From positions 14,761 through 78,760 of the forward strand of contig JAVKSL010000005.1 in NCBI GenBank assembly GCA_039583695.1: a stretch of 64,000 nt of DNA, in the 5' to 3' direction. Source of the DNA: JAVKSL01 sp039583695. GTDB lineage: Bacteria; Actinomycetota; Acidimicrobiia; Acidimicrobiales; JAJPHD01. Shown here in pieces: positions 50,641-58,324 of this stretch. The notes under the pieces are model-generated. The model did no database searches. It was not told the DNA's origin and saw only the letters and a list, made by a program, of their open reading frames with translations. The translations under genes were made by a program, and so were the position numbers. How positions within the stretch are numbered: the first letter of the stretch is position 1; each line of letters begins with the position of its first letter.

Positions 50641-50726
50641 GTCTTCGGGGAGACGGCTATCCCGCTGTTGGACTTTGCCAGGCGGGCCACCCTGCTGTTC
50701 TGATCGGGGCTGTTTTGATCAGGTCT
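50641..50726 (+). repeat. diverged second copy of the nuoN 3' end
   Basis: The frame reads PLLDFARRATLLF then TGA, against PLVDFAKQATLLF in nuoN, and the DNA from about 49573 to 49655 aligns here with roughly three quarters identity including the GGGCTGTT repeat unit after the stop. It has no start or upstream coding part. The gene pair 49695-50631 therefore lies between two nuoN tails. Confidence 0.75.
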
Positions 50727-51267
50727 CGGCCAGGATGCGGTAGAGGCTCTGACGAGCTTGGCGGACCACCTCGGTCGCCTTGTCGACCGCATCGGCGCCG
50801 CCAGCGTCGGCGACCTGGCGCGCGGCACGGTGGAGCTGGATCACGGCCTCTCGGAGGGCAAAGCGACCCGTGGCGGACGGGTCGGCATCCCAGGGGGCGG
50901 CCTCTCCCGATGCCCGGTGCGCCTCGGCTTCGGCCCGCCCGTTGTCGGTCAGCGCGTAAGTGCGCTTTCCGCCGGCCTCCGTGCTGGTGACCAGCTCCTC
51001 GTCGGCGAGCATTTGGAGTGTGGGATAGACCGAGCCGGGGCTGGGCCTCCACACGCCGGAGCTGCGCTCCTCCAGCCGCCGGATCACCTCGTAGCCGTGG
51101 GCGGGCCCGTCGAGCAGGGTCGTCAGCAGTAGCGGGCGGATGTCCCCCCTCCTCATTCGCCCGCCCCGGCCCGGGCCGCCTGGCCCCCGGCGCCCTCGGC
51201 TGAAGGGGTCATCGCCGGCATGCGCATGAAGGTCCGGGTCGAAATGATGATCGTGATGTGCTCTCAT
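50719..51267 (-). CDS. PadR-family transcriptional regulator
   Basis: About 182 residues from ATG 51265-51267, preceded by GGGAG; an earlier start at 51351 is possible but lacks a ribosome site. A His/Gly/Arg-rich N-terminal tail (MRAHHDHHFDPDLHAHAGDD) precedes the winged helix: RRGDIRPLLLTTLLDGPAHGYEVI, then SPGSVYPTLQMLADEELV and GGKRTYALT. PadR proteins are repressors, often with ligand-controlled effector genes nearby. No obvious target is adjacent other than itself; the palindrome at 51331-51340 suggests autoregulation. Confidence 0.85.
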   Translation of the reverse strand: MRAHHDHHFDPDLHAHAGDDPFSRGRRGPGGPGRGGRMRRGDIRPLLLTTLLDGPAHGYEVIRRLEERSSGVWRPSPGSVYPTLQMLADEELVTSTEAGGKRTYALTDNGRAEAEAHRASGEAAPWDADPSATGRFALREAVIQLHRAARQVADAGGADAVDKATEVVRQARQSLYRILAET

Positions 51268-51324
51268 GCTAGCCAACTCCCTGGAGTCCGAAGAATTGAG
51301 GATTGTTTCCGAAGGTTTGCAACT

Positions 51325-51345
51325 ATAGCACGATATATCGGTATG
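51325..51345. promoter_or_regulatory. AT-rich palindrome upstream of the PadR gene
   Basis: CGATATATCG at 51331-51340 is a perfect palindrome inside an AT-rich stretch (TATAGCACGATATATCGG) in a very GC-rich region, 65 bases upstream of the PadR start. PadR operators are AT-rich palindromes of this kind, so it is a likely autoregulatory site. Confidence 0.45.
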
Positions 51346-51349
51346 AGCC

Positions 51350-51666
51350 ATGAGGGGTGCCGGCTAGTTGCTGGTTGGATTCCTTTGACCGAACGGGGCC
51401 GTCACCGGAAGGACGACGGCGATGCGGGCTGTCTTCGGGTTTGTCGCCCTGGACGGCGGTGAGCTCCGGTGGCAACGGGCACCGGTCGGGCCTACCCAAC
51501 GCCGCAGCTTTGGCTACATGGTGAGGAGCGAGGGTTCTACCCCGGCAGCCTTGGACGAGCCGGCCTGGTAGCCGGCAGCGCGCATGCGAGTGGGACGACC
51601 AGCAGCGCAGTCCGGTCGGTCGGCCTGGGAACCCAGGGATCGTGGCCGGGTCCCCGGTCAACCGGC
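51350..51666. other. 317-base interval with no convincing gene
   Basis: Between the PadR promoter and the next gene. Short open frames exist on both strands but none has a ribosome site, a family match or normal composition. No repeat or terminator was seen. Confidence 0.5.
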
Positions 51667-52626
51667 TCAGACAATCGGCAGGCCGAGCGAGCGACGAAGA
51701 TTGGCGCCGTGTGCAATCAGATCACTTGAGACACGGCGGAACGCCTCGTTCTCGGTCCGGAGGAAGGAGCCGTCGCCGGTGAGGCGCCCGATGGTGAGGC
51801 TCACGATATAGGCCAGGACATCCGGCGGGGCGAGGGCCTGCCACCCACCACCCGGCGTGAGGCGCCACAGCGCCCCTGAGTAGCAGTGGTGGATGACGCG
51901 GGGCGACCAAACGCCGACCCAAACAACGTCGATCTTGTCCGGCAAGGACACGGATCCTCGTGGAGGGCAGTTTCGTAACACGAAGCCCTGTAGGACCGGG
52001 TCGGACCCGTCGGCCCAGACGAACAGATGGCGCTGGTCTGCATCGGCTTTGGCCAGCTTGGCTGCGTTGGCCGTTGCCGCCAGGATTACGGCATCGTTGA
52101 GGTCGCTGCCGTCCTGGGCTCCCGCAGGGCCGAGTGTGCCGAAATAGATCCGGGCGGGCCTTCCCTGTGGGGCTGGACCAAGGTGCTGTGGACTCGAGAC
52201 ACGGAGCTCCCGGAGGCGCCCCACCTCGGCAGGTTCTTGGACCGACTCCGACGGGCGTTGGTCGAAGCGCTCCACTTCCTGCGCTTCGAGTTGCGCTAGG
52301 AGACCATGTGCCACCTTGCGGATTCGCGCGATGCGAGGCCCAGGGCTCCGGGCCCGCGCGACCGGCAACGTCAGCCCCCAATCGGAGCGCAGCTCCGACA
52401 CTTCCCCCGAGTACTGGTAGATGGCCGCCTGCTGGGCTCGAAGCTCGCGCGAGGTTGAGGTGGTGACCTCGAGGGCGATCCGACTCCCGTCAGCGAGGAT
52501 GAGGTCGTAGTCGGGTGTCGCCGAGGCGCCAGGCAGGTCGCGGCGCTCCGGCCGGCCTCCGAGCACGGCGGCCACGATCCAGGCCGCCCAGCCCTCCAGC
52601 TCTTTGTTTTCCGCGCTATGTGGCAT
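51667..52626 (-). CDS. uncharacterised protein with nuclease-like N-terminal segment
   Basis: A 319-residue protein I do not recognise as a whole. Near residues 37-55, TPDYDLILADGSRIALEVTTS has the D ... ExT spacing of PD-(D/E)xK restriction-endonuclease-like folds, so it may be a nuclease domain or an inactive relative. The remainder holds WADGSDPVLQGFVLRNCPPRG and a C-terminal YIVSLTIGRLTGDGSFLRTENEAFR segment. No membrane helix or signal peptide. It stands alone on the minus strand, beside degraded genes. Confidence 0.6.
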   Translation of the reverse strand: MPHSAENKELEGWAAWIVAAVLGGRPERRDLPGASATPDYDLILADGSRIALEVTTSTSRELRAQQAAIYQYSGEVSELRSDWGLTLPVARARSPGPRIARIRKVAHGLLAQLEAQEVERFDQRPSESVQEPAEVGRLRELRVSSPQHLGPAPQGRPARIYFGTLGPAGAQDGSDLNDAVILAATANAAKLAKADADQRHLFVWADGSDPVLQGFVLRNCPPRGSVSLPDKIDVVWVGVWSPRVIHHCYSGALWRLTPGGGWQALAPPDVLAYIVSLTIGRLTGDGSFLRTENEAFRRVSSDLIAHGANLRRSLGLPIV

Positions 52627-52976
52627 ATTTTCAGAGCATACAAGCTACCCACGATGGTCGGCTGAGCGAAGCGCTGCTGGCGGCCCTGGGGCCTGCCAGT
52701 CGAACAGTTGCTCGGCGTGCGCCGGCAGATCTTGGATCAACTTCGCCGGCGCGCCATTCCCACCGGGTCTACGTCCCCCGCGATGCCGACTGGTTTCTCG
52801 AGCACGTGGCTGCGGGGTGGGCCGCCGAGGGTCCACAAGGCCCTTACTGAGCAGGGTCTGCGTAGCCCCCGGGCAATGGCAGCTAACGAACCTGCGGCGG
52901 GACGCTAAGGAGCATGCGACCGACAGGCCGACACGTCGCCGGAAGCGGATCGCTGTGCGGGCACCCGCCCGACGGG
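52627..52976. other. no intact gene; possible remnants
   Basis: The stretch upstream of the 319-residue gene has only short frames. One plus-strand piece (around 52770-52850) reads VYVPRDADWFLEHVAAGWAAEG and has protein-like composition, but I cannot assign it. Confidence 0.4.
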
Positions 52977-53177
52977 TCAGCAGCCGATCGACACGATGGC
53001 CACCGGCCGGGACAGGTGCTCAGCGAGGTGTCCCAAGTCTCCGGTGTCTCCGGTGTAGAGGTCATCACCTCGACCGGCTGCGGATTCCATGACGATGGCG
53101 TCGACGACATCGGAGGTTGCGCTGCGTCCGCACAGCTCGCCGGCGCGCGACCCGCTCTCAACGGCTGTTGGCCCGGC
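52977..53177 (-). pseudogene. VapC/PIN-domain toxin remnant (C-terminal part)
   Basis: An open stretch bounded by a stop on each side reads ELCGRSATSDVVDAIVMESA, then RGDDLYTGDTGDLGHLAEHL and ends AIVSIGC. TSDVVDAIV, YTGDTGDL and the spacing match the third and fourth acidic regions of PIN-domain toxins. No start codon or N-terminal acidic residues are in frame; the gene is truncated. The upstream 240 bases (to 53421) contain no recognisable coding sequence. Confidence 0.55.
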
Positions 53178-53421
53178 TCAAAAGCGACGCACGAGACGTG
53201 GGGGCGGTGGCCGAGCTCATGATCCGTGGTGGTGGCCGCCCGCCCGCAGTTCGTAGCGACGCTCTGGCCACTCAAGGCGCGTCGGTGGGTCATCGACGTC
53301 GCAAGGTTGCAGCCAGGGTGGCACTGGCCAACCAGGTGATCGCCAGTTGGACCTGGTCTTGCCAGGCCTGGACGGGTGGCTTGCCGACGTATTGGGGGCG
53401 TCTGGGAGCCTTGACCCAACA
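53178..53421. other. no gene recognised
   Basis: Only out-of-frame fragments on both strands. It probably holds the decayed upstream half of the PIN-domain gene, because TTGG-rich and Arg-rich pieces resemble toxin sequence in mixed frames, but this cannot be shown. Confidence 0.35.
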
Positions 53422-54426
53422 TCACAGGTCCAGTCCGTAGAAACGGGTCGCCTCGCCGTGGCGGTCGTGGTCGGTGAAGCCGACCTGCTCGTAGATGCGG
53501 CGGGCGGCCGAGTTGTGCTCGCCGGTCGCGACCTCGATGCGGTCAGCGCCGTGTGCGCGGGCTTGGCAGATGGCCTCGCCGACAAGCGCCCGCCCCATCC
53601 CGGCGCCGCGACGTTCGGGGGCCAGGTAGAGCTCGGCGAGCCAGCATTCCAGGCGGTCGCTCCACAGGTTTGGTCGGTAGTGCAGCACCGCGATCGCGCT
53701 CGGCGGCTCCCCGGCCACGAGAACGGCGAAGTCGGACTGGCTCATGAGCTGTCGGACCCGCTCGGCGAGGCGGTCAGCCCCTGGGGTCGGCTCGTTGAAC
53801 TCGCGGTTGAAAGCGTCGAGCAGGCCGCCGATCGCTTCGGCGTCATCGACGCCAGCTAGGCGGGCGCCGCTCGGCGGCCGGCCCAGGACATAGACGTGGC
53901 TGATCCCCTCGTCGCTGGGATCCTCGGACGCCAGCTCGCCGGTCCACTCCCGGCGGAAACCGACCTTCTCCAGCACCCTCCACGAGGCCGGATTGGCTGC
54001 GGCGACGGCGACGGCGATCGAGTTGATCGCCGGGTAGCGCTCCCAGGTGCTCTCCACGAACCGGTCGATCATGGCCGTACCGACTCCCGCTCCGATCACG
54101 GACCGCTCGCCGATCAGGTAATCCATGCCCGCCGCGGCGGAAGCAACCCCCGTCACCGACAAGGTGGCCGCCCAGTCGGGGTTGTCCGCGGTCAGGTAAC
54201 GCTGGATCAGCCCGAGCGGGGCGCCGCCACCCTCCACGATGAACACCTCCGTGGGGTCGGTGCCCTCCACGCAGGGACCGTAACGCTCGGACACGGCGCC
54301 GGGCGACCCGTCTTCGCGCCACCAAGCCTGCACGTGCGCTGAGCTCAGCCACTTCGACAACAGCCCGAAATCGGCGCGGGAAATGGGCCGGAAGGTGATG
54401 TCCATCCGTACCGGTTGGTCGCCCAT
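53422..54426 (-). CDS. double-domain GNAT acetyltransferase, first half AAC(6')-like
   Basis: A 334-residue protein from ATG 54424-54426, which has GAGGAGG upstream; a longer start at 54480 has none. Residues about 8-160 resemble the aminoglycoside 6'-N-acetyltransferase/RimJ group (FRPISRADFGLLSKWLSS, then VQAWW, EVFIVEGGGAPLGLIQRY, GAGVGTAMID). Residues about 175-334 form a second GNAT domain (AELYLAPERRGAGMGRALV, then AARRIYEQVGF). Tandem GNAT proteins are known, but this pairing is not one I can name. Drug acetylation is possible; a housekeeping substrate is equally so. Confidence 0.75.
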   Translation of the reverse strand: MGDQPVRMDITFRPISRADFGLLSKWLSSAHVQAWWREDGSPGAVSERYGPCVEGTDPTEVFIVEGGGAPLGLIQRYLTADNPDWAATLSVTGVASAAAGMDYLIGERSVIGAGVGTAMIDRFVESTWERYPAINSIAVAVAAANPASWRVLEKVGFRREWTGELASEDPSDEGISHVYVLGRPPSGARLAGVDDAEAIGGLLDAFNREFNEPTPGADRLAERVRQLMSQSDFAVLVAGEPPSAIAVLHYRPNLWSDRLECWLAELYLAPERRGAGMGRALVGEAICQARAHGADRIEVATGEHNSAARRIYEQVGFTDHDRHGEATRFYGLDL

Positions 54427-54523
54427 GCCAGCCTCCTCTACCACCGCCGCCCGGCAGCGCCGTCGGTCACGCGACGACAACGTAGCACGCCCGGTTCTCT
54501 GCGCCGCAGGCCATCTCGGTCGT

Positions 54524-54919
54524 CTACCTGAGCGATGCTTCGATGGCGGCCTCGACGTGCAGCCGGGTAGTGGGAAAGAGTGGCACGGGGCTGTCGGCGG
54601 CGGAGATCATCAGCTCGATCTCGGTGCATCCCAGCACGACGCCCTCCGCCCCGGCGTCTATGAGTCCCGGCGATCACATCGCGGTAGAGCCGGCGGGACT
54701 CTTCTCAAACGACGCCCCCGCACAGCTCGTCGTAGATGACCCGGTGCATCTGGGCTCGCTCGCCAGCCGGAGGGACCACCACCGTCGGCGGCCTTGTTCA
54801 TGGTGTTGGTGCACAACAACATCAGCTCGGCACCGCCGGCTCCTAGGTGTTTGGCCGCCGCCGCCAGCAGGCTGCCCGCCCTGGGCCCGCCGATACGCTC
54901 CCAATGTGGCCACGCTCAT
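54524..54919 (-). pseudogene. aspartate/glutamate racemase-family remnant, frameshifted
   Basis: Two frames carry parts of one protein. The first has GGAELMLLCTNTMNKAAD with the first catalytic Cys, the second has AEGVVLGCTEIELMISAADS with the second Cys and ends HVEAAIEASLR, stop at 54524. Different frames (codon phase changes between about 54700 and 54800) and a missing N-terminal third show it is broken. The family interconverts L- and D-amino acids. Confidence 0.75.
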
Positions 54920-55193
54920 GGGCCGCCCTGCAGCTCACTCATGCGGCGCGTCATCTCCTCCGGCGCCACATCCTCGACATGTGACGATGCTCCCTTGTCG
55001 CGCTCTCGGTGGCCGGAACGATCCCGGACCCTGATACCAAGACGATCGGCGACTCCGCCGATACGACACTCGGGCAGGAGTTCTTCTGGCCACGATGGCT
55101 GGGCCGAAACGCCGATGAGCGCGCCAACTGGGGGCACCACGCCCCAGAGCGAGCGGTGCTCCACTGGTTAGGTCGTCCCGAGGATCCCCTGCG
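54920..55193. other. no intact gene
   Basis: The largest plus-strand frame (55009-55197, 62 residues, IPDPDTKTIGDSADTTLGQ) has no family match I know and no ribosome site. The stretch may hold the decayed upstream part of the P450 fragment. Confidence 0.35.
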
Positions 55194-55440
55194 TTGACCG
55201 TTGATCCCGGCTCGACGAGGGGCAATCCCCACCTCACCTTCGGCCATGGCATCCACCACTGCCTCGGCGCAGCCCTCCCCTGGGTAGAACTGCAGACCAT
55301 CTTCGCCATCCTGGCCGCTCGACTGCCGGGCCTTTGCCCCGCGATCCCCCCAGAAATCTGCTATGGCCGCGCTCCCAGCTCTTCGGGCAGCTCTTCGGCG
55401 CCGAGTGGCCAGAGACGGTCTCGGTTTCCTGGTCTTCAGC
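55194..55440 (+). pseudogene. cytochrome P450 C-terminal remnant
   Basis: Reads [19 protein letters not shown] followed by [29 protein letters not shown] is the haem-binding FGxGxHxCLG loop with the cysteine ligand. The rest of the P450 (I, K helices) is absent upstream and the frame after residue 60 drifts; the terminal segment continues in another frame ([11 protein letters not shown]). A non-functional C-terminal scrap. Confidence 0.8.
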
Positions 55441-55481
55441 CCCGGCCATCCGTCGTCTTTCGCCGGTGGGATCATGGCGGT

Positions 55482-55800
55482 ATGGACCCCCTTCCGCTGC
55501 CCGCTCGGTGGAGCAGCGCCGTCGAGGAGGCGAGCTGGATCGGCGAGCGCCTCAGCGCGTTCGACTCCCACGTCGCCACCTCGGTGGTGTCAGCCGGCTT
55601 CGAGGCATACGCCCGGGTGCTGCACCCGGCCGAAGAGCCCGGTCGGGGTGGCCGCCTGGTGCGCTGGCGACAGGTCGCCGCGTGGAGCGGCGTGGCGCTC
55701 GACACGGCGCGGCGGTTGCCTTCTATGAAGCGCTCGGGCTCGCGGTCCGCTTCGATGGCGAGGGAGAGGCCTGCCGGCAGTGGCGCGCGCCAGGTCGCCT
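55482..55800 (+). pseudogene. fused scraps: unknown-protein N-terminus and VOC-family N-terminus
   Basis: ATG 55482 starts [19 protein letters not shown] and continues for about 70 residues with [19 protein letters not shown], which looks like the N-terminus of a conserved actinobacterial protein of unknown function. At about 55690 the sequence changes: in another frame [21 protein letters not shown] matches the first strand-helix of vicinal oxygen chelate (glyoxalase-type) proteins. Neither is complete, and no single frame joins them sensibly. Confidence 0.6.
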
Positions 55801-55911
55801 TGGACAACGGTGAGGGTCCGATCCTCAAGATCGACAACGTGGCGATGGCCCGCCTGTGGCATGGGACGTGGCGAGACGAGCATTCCGACGAATGCGAAGG
55901 GCACGTGACCC

Positions 55912-55942
55912 TTGACCTCATACCTAGGTACAGGGTTTATCC
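55912..55942 (+). promoter_or_regulatory. MerR-type promoter with 19-bp spacer
   Basis: TTGACC (-35, 55912-55917) and TTATCC (-10, 55937-55942) are separated by 19 bases holding the palindromic TACCTAGGTA. The long spacer and central palindrome are the mark of promoters twisted by MerR-family activators. The ATG of a truncated merR gene follows at 55950, preceded by CAAGG. Confidence 0.75.
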
Positions 55943-55949
55943 TCAAGGT

Positions 55950-56056
55950 ATGCGCAGCTCCGAGGTGGCGTCCCAGGCGGGGGTGAACGTCCAGACGCTG
56001 CGCTACTACGAGCGGCGGGGGATCCTCCCCGAGCCGAAACGGAGCGGCCGCGCCTC
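55950..56056 (+). pseudogene. truncated merR-family regulator
   Basis: ATG 55950 encodes [20 protein letters not shown] and [12 protein letters not shown], the complete first helix-turn-helix and the start of the wing of a MerR protein ([10 protein letters not shown]). After about 36 residues the sequence loses the family pattern in all frames and runs into sequence antisense to the neighbouring methyltransferase gene. The dimerisation helix and effector domain are lost. Its own promoter survives. Confidence 0.75.
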
Positions 56057-56178
56057 GATTCCACCAGCCGAACCGGGTGCTGAGCCGCTCGCCTCCGAGG
56101 TCACCACGCTGATCGCTCGACGCCACCCAAGCGGCGAAGCGTGCCCCGCCATCGGGGTGCCTGCCGCCCGCAGCGAGC

Positions 56179-56796
56179 TCAGGCTTTGGCCGCGATCCCC
56201 TCGTACATGTAGCCCATGGGTCGTGGTCCTCCGATGTAGAAGGTGTCCAAGTTGGTCATCTCAAAGCCCGCGGCCTCGACCAGCCGGTCGATCGGCCGGT
56301 TCAGGTTGCACCCGCCGGCCCACCAACGCTGGAGCGGGTTGAGCCGGTCCTGCCAGCGCGCGACGCTCGGATCAGGAGAGCGGCCGTGCTCGACGAAGTG
56401 CAGCTGACCGCCGGGACTTAAGGCCCGGCGCATCTCGACGAGCGCGCCGGCGACGTCGGGGATGGTGCACAGCGTCCAGGTGACAAGGACATGGCCCACG
56501 CAACCTTCGTCGAGGTCGAGCCTCTCGCCGTCGAGGTCGAGGTACTCGACGGATACGGGGCTTGCGGCCACGCGCTTTCGCGCCAGCTTCCGCCCGACCG
56601 TGGCCGGGTCCACGGCCAGCACCCGCCGGACCCCCGGGGGATAGTACGGGACGTTCAGGCCGGAGCCGAAGCCGACCTCGAGGACCTCGCCCGACAGGGT
56701 CGACACGACACGCTCGCGGATCTTCGCGAACTCGCGGTTGGCAAGAAGGACATTCGTGACCCGAGGCAAGACCTGCTCGCCGTAGAAACCCACCAC
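56179..56796 (-). CDS. class I SAM-dependent methyltransferase
   Basis: About 205 residues from GTG 56794-56796 ([16 protein letters not shown]), chosen because relatives begin with a GFY..VLPR motif; earlier in-frame starts (56844, 57174) would add unlike sequence. Motif I is [13 protein letters not shown] (about 37-49), then [10 protein letters not shown], and [10 protein letters not shown] and [18 protein letters not shown] complete the fold. Similar to UbiE/COQ5-like methyltransferases beside phospholipid or quinone genes; the substrate cannot be read. Intact among degraded neighbours. Confidence 0.75.
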   Translation of the reverse strand: MVGFYGEQVLPRVTNVLLANREFAKIRERVVSTLSGEVLEVGFGSGLNVPYYPPGVRRVLAVDPATVGRKLARKRVAASPVSVEYLDLDGERLDLDEGCVGHVLVTWTLCTIPDVAGALVEMRRALSPGGQLHFVEHGRSPDPSVARWQDRLNPLQRWWAGGCNLNRPIDRLVEAAGFEMTNLDTFYIGGPRPMGYMYEGIAAKA

Positions 56797-57042
56797 AGCA
56801 TCGTTCCAGAGGCGGCACTTGGTCGCAAAGGACCCGCACGGCACCGGCCAGGCCGCTCTGTTGTCATGTCCTGTAGCGGTTCTCGCCGAGGCCCCAGCAG
56901 GTCCTCTCGGCGTCCTTGGCGATGTCGTCCCCTCGCAGAGAGGCCGGCGCCTTCGAAGGCGTGAGCAGGCCGGCGACACAAGAAGTCGAGCGCAACGTCC
57001 GGGCAGGCCTGCACGCCCGGGTTGGCGCCCGTATCCTTGGAC

Positions 57043-57768
57043 ATGGCCTCCGACCAACCGACGGTGCACGACCAGATCGCTGAGGCGCTCAGGGAGCATC
57101 GGGCCAAGAGCGGAATGTGGTTCAACGTCGTCGTCACTGTGGTCGAGATCGGGGGTGCCATCGCGCTGTTCCACATCGCTCGGCTGATGGGCGCCAGCGA
57201 CGTGGTCAGCTACCTGGCGGGCAGCATCGGCCCGGTCCTGGGCGGGATCGCCGTGTGGGCCAAGGCCCGCAAGTTCAGCGGAGCATCGGCCGCGATCTTC
57301 GCGTTCACCGCCGTGTCCGCGATCGTCGCCATCGCTGGAAGCACCACGCCGAAGGTGTTGCTCTACAAGGACTGCGCGACGACGGCGCTTGTCGGTCTCA
57401 TCTTCCTCGGATCATGCGTCGTGGCCCGCAAGCCGGTCGTGTTCTACTTCGCTCAGCGCTACGGCACGGACGGCACGCATGCCGGGATGGCGAACTTCGA
57501 CCTGATGTGGGACGCCTACCGTGACTTCCGGGCGGGCATGTACGTGACCAGCTACCTGTGGGCCGCGTTGTTCCTCGTCCAGGCTGCCGGAACCGCGCTG
57601 ATCGTCCGTTGGGCCAGCTACCCCACCGCCTACAACTACGACCAGATCCTGCCGCTGGTCGCGGTCGTGGTCGGCGTCGTCGGCTCGATCGCCATCGGCC
57701 GCTACTACACCAAGAGAGGCAGGTCCCGCGGCGCTGCGGCCAACGCCGCGCCCCCCGGCCCTCTCTGA
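57043..57768 (+). CDS. VC0807-like integral membrane protein
   Basis: A 241-residue membrane protein from ATG 57043 (a TTG 21 bases earlier is possible). Five or six hydrophobic segments are seen: about 27-47, 52-70, 78-97, 106-125, 165-185 and 205-222. GPVLGGIAVWAKARKFSGASA and the RYGTDGTHAGM loop match the VC0807 family of unknown function. A polar Arg-rich tail ends the protein. No operon partner is visible. Confidence 0.7.
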   Translation: MASDQPTVHDQIAEALREHRAKSGMWFNVVVTVVEIGGAIALFHIARLMGASDVVSYLAGSIGPVLGGIAVWAKARKFSGASAAIFAFTAVSAIVAIAGSTTPKVLLYKDCATTALVGLIFLGSCVVARKPVVFYFAQRYGTDGTHAGMANFDLMWDAYRDFRAGMYVTSYLWAALFLVQAAGTALIVRWASYPTAYNYDQILPLVAVVVGVVGSIAIGRYYTKRGRSRGAAANAAPPGPL

Positions 57769-57895
57769 TCATCCCGTCGTCAACGGGCCTCCATCCACCG
57801 ATCGACGGCCCTACGCCGAGGGCGTCGTCTCGGCGGCGCAGGGCGCCAGCACGAGCGCGCCGGGCGGGCGCTGCGGCTGTGGCCTTGGCTACCTG
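57769..57895. other. no gene recognised
   Basis: GC-rich, Arg/Ala-coding frames only; no motif or ribosome site. Confidence 0.4.
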
Positions 57896-58153
57896 TCAGC
57901 CGGAAGGTCGAGGTCGAAACGGTAGCTGCCGGTGCTGCCGTGACGGCCATTGACCGCCACCACCGCTCCGGCCAGACCGTCGACCAGGGTCAGCCTGGGT
58001 CCTTGCGTCGGTGCGCTGGTCGGCGTGGGTCACGTCTTCCCCATCACGCCAGACGAAGTCGGCCACCCGCGCCACCAGGCCGCGCTGGTCGGGACACGAC
58101 AGCAACAGCGCCGCAGTCGGACCGCCCGCAACGCCGTTGGTCACCGACACCAA
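57896..58153 (-). pseudogene. formyltetrahydrofolate deformylase (purU) N-terminal remnant
   Basis: The frame starting GTG-rich at 58153 reads TAALLLSCPDQRGLVARVAD, then FVWRDGEDVTHADQ and RTD, the ACT-type N-terminal domain of PurU (usually LLLSCPDRPGIVA ... HADQHTD). After about 50 residues the reading changes frame and only SYRFDLDLP remains recognisable in another frame. The hydrolase domain (about 200 residues) is absent, so no activity is expected. Confidence 0.7.
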
Positions 58154-58324
58154 GCTGGCGGAGCCGTGTTCGGTGGCGGGACCTCAGCTCTCGTTCCCAG
58201 CCGTCGTGGAGCTGAGAATGACCCCGGCAGGGTGCCGGGCCTGGTCAAATATGCCCACGGGTAGAGAGCAAGATCTTCCCCTGGGCTGACGCAATTTGCC
58301 CGGCGATGCCTCAAGCTGGTGGGC
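58154..58324. other. upstream region of the ABC transporter operon
   Basis: 171 bases with no open frame of note. It should carry the promoter of the ABC-two-component operon; no consensus box could be assigned with confidence. Confidence 0.4.

Noticed and set aside
55194..56342. Single 382-codon gene
   Set aside because: The frame joins a P450 C-terminus, an unknown-protein N-terminus, a shifted VOC segment and a MerR N-terminus. It is an accidental read-through of several gene fragments.
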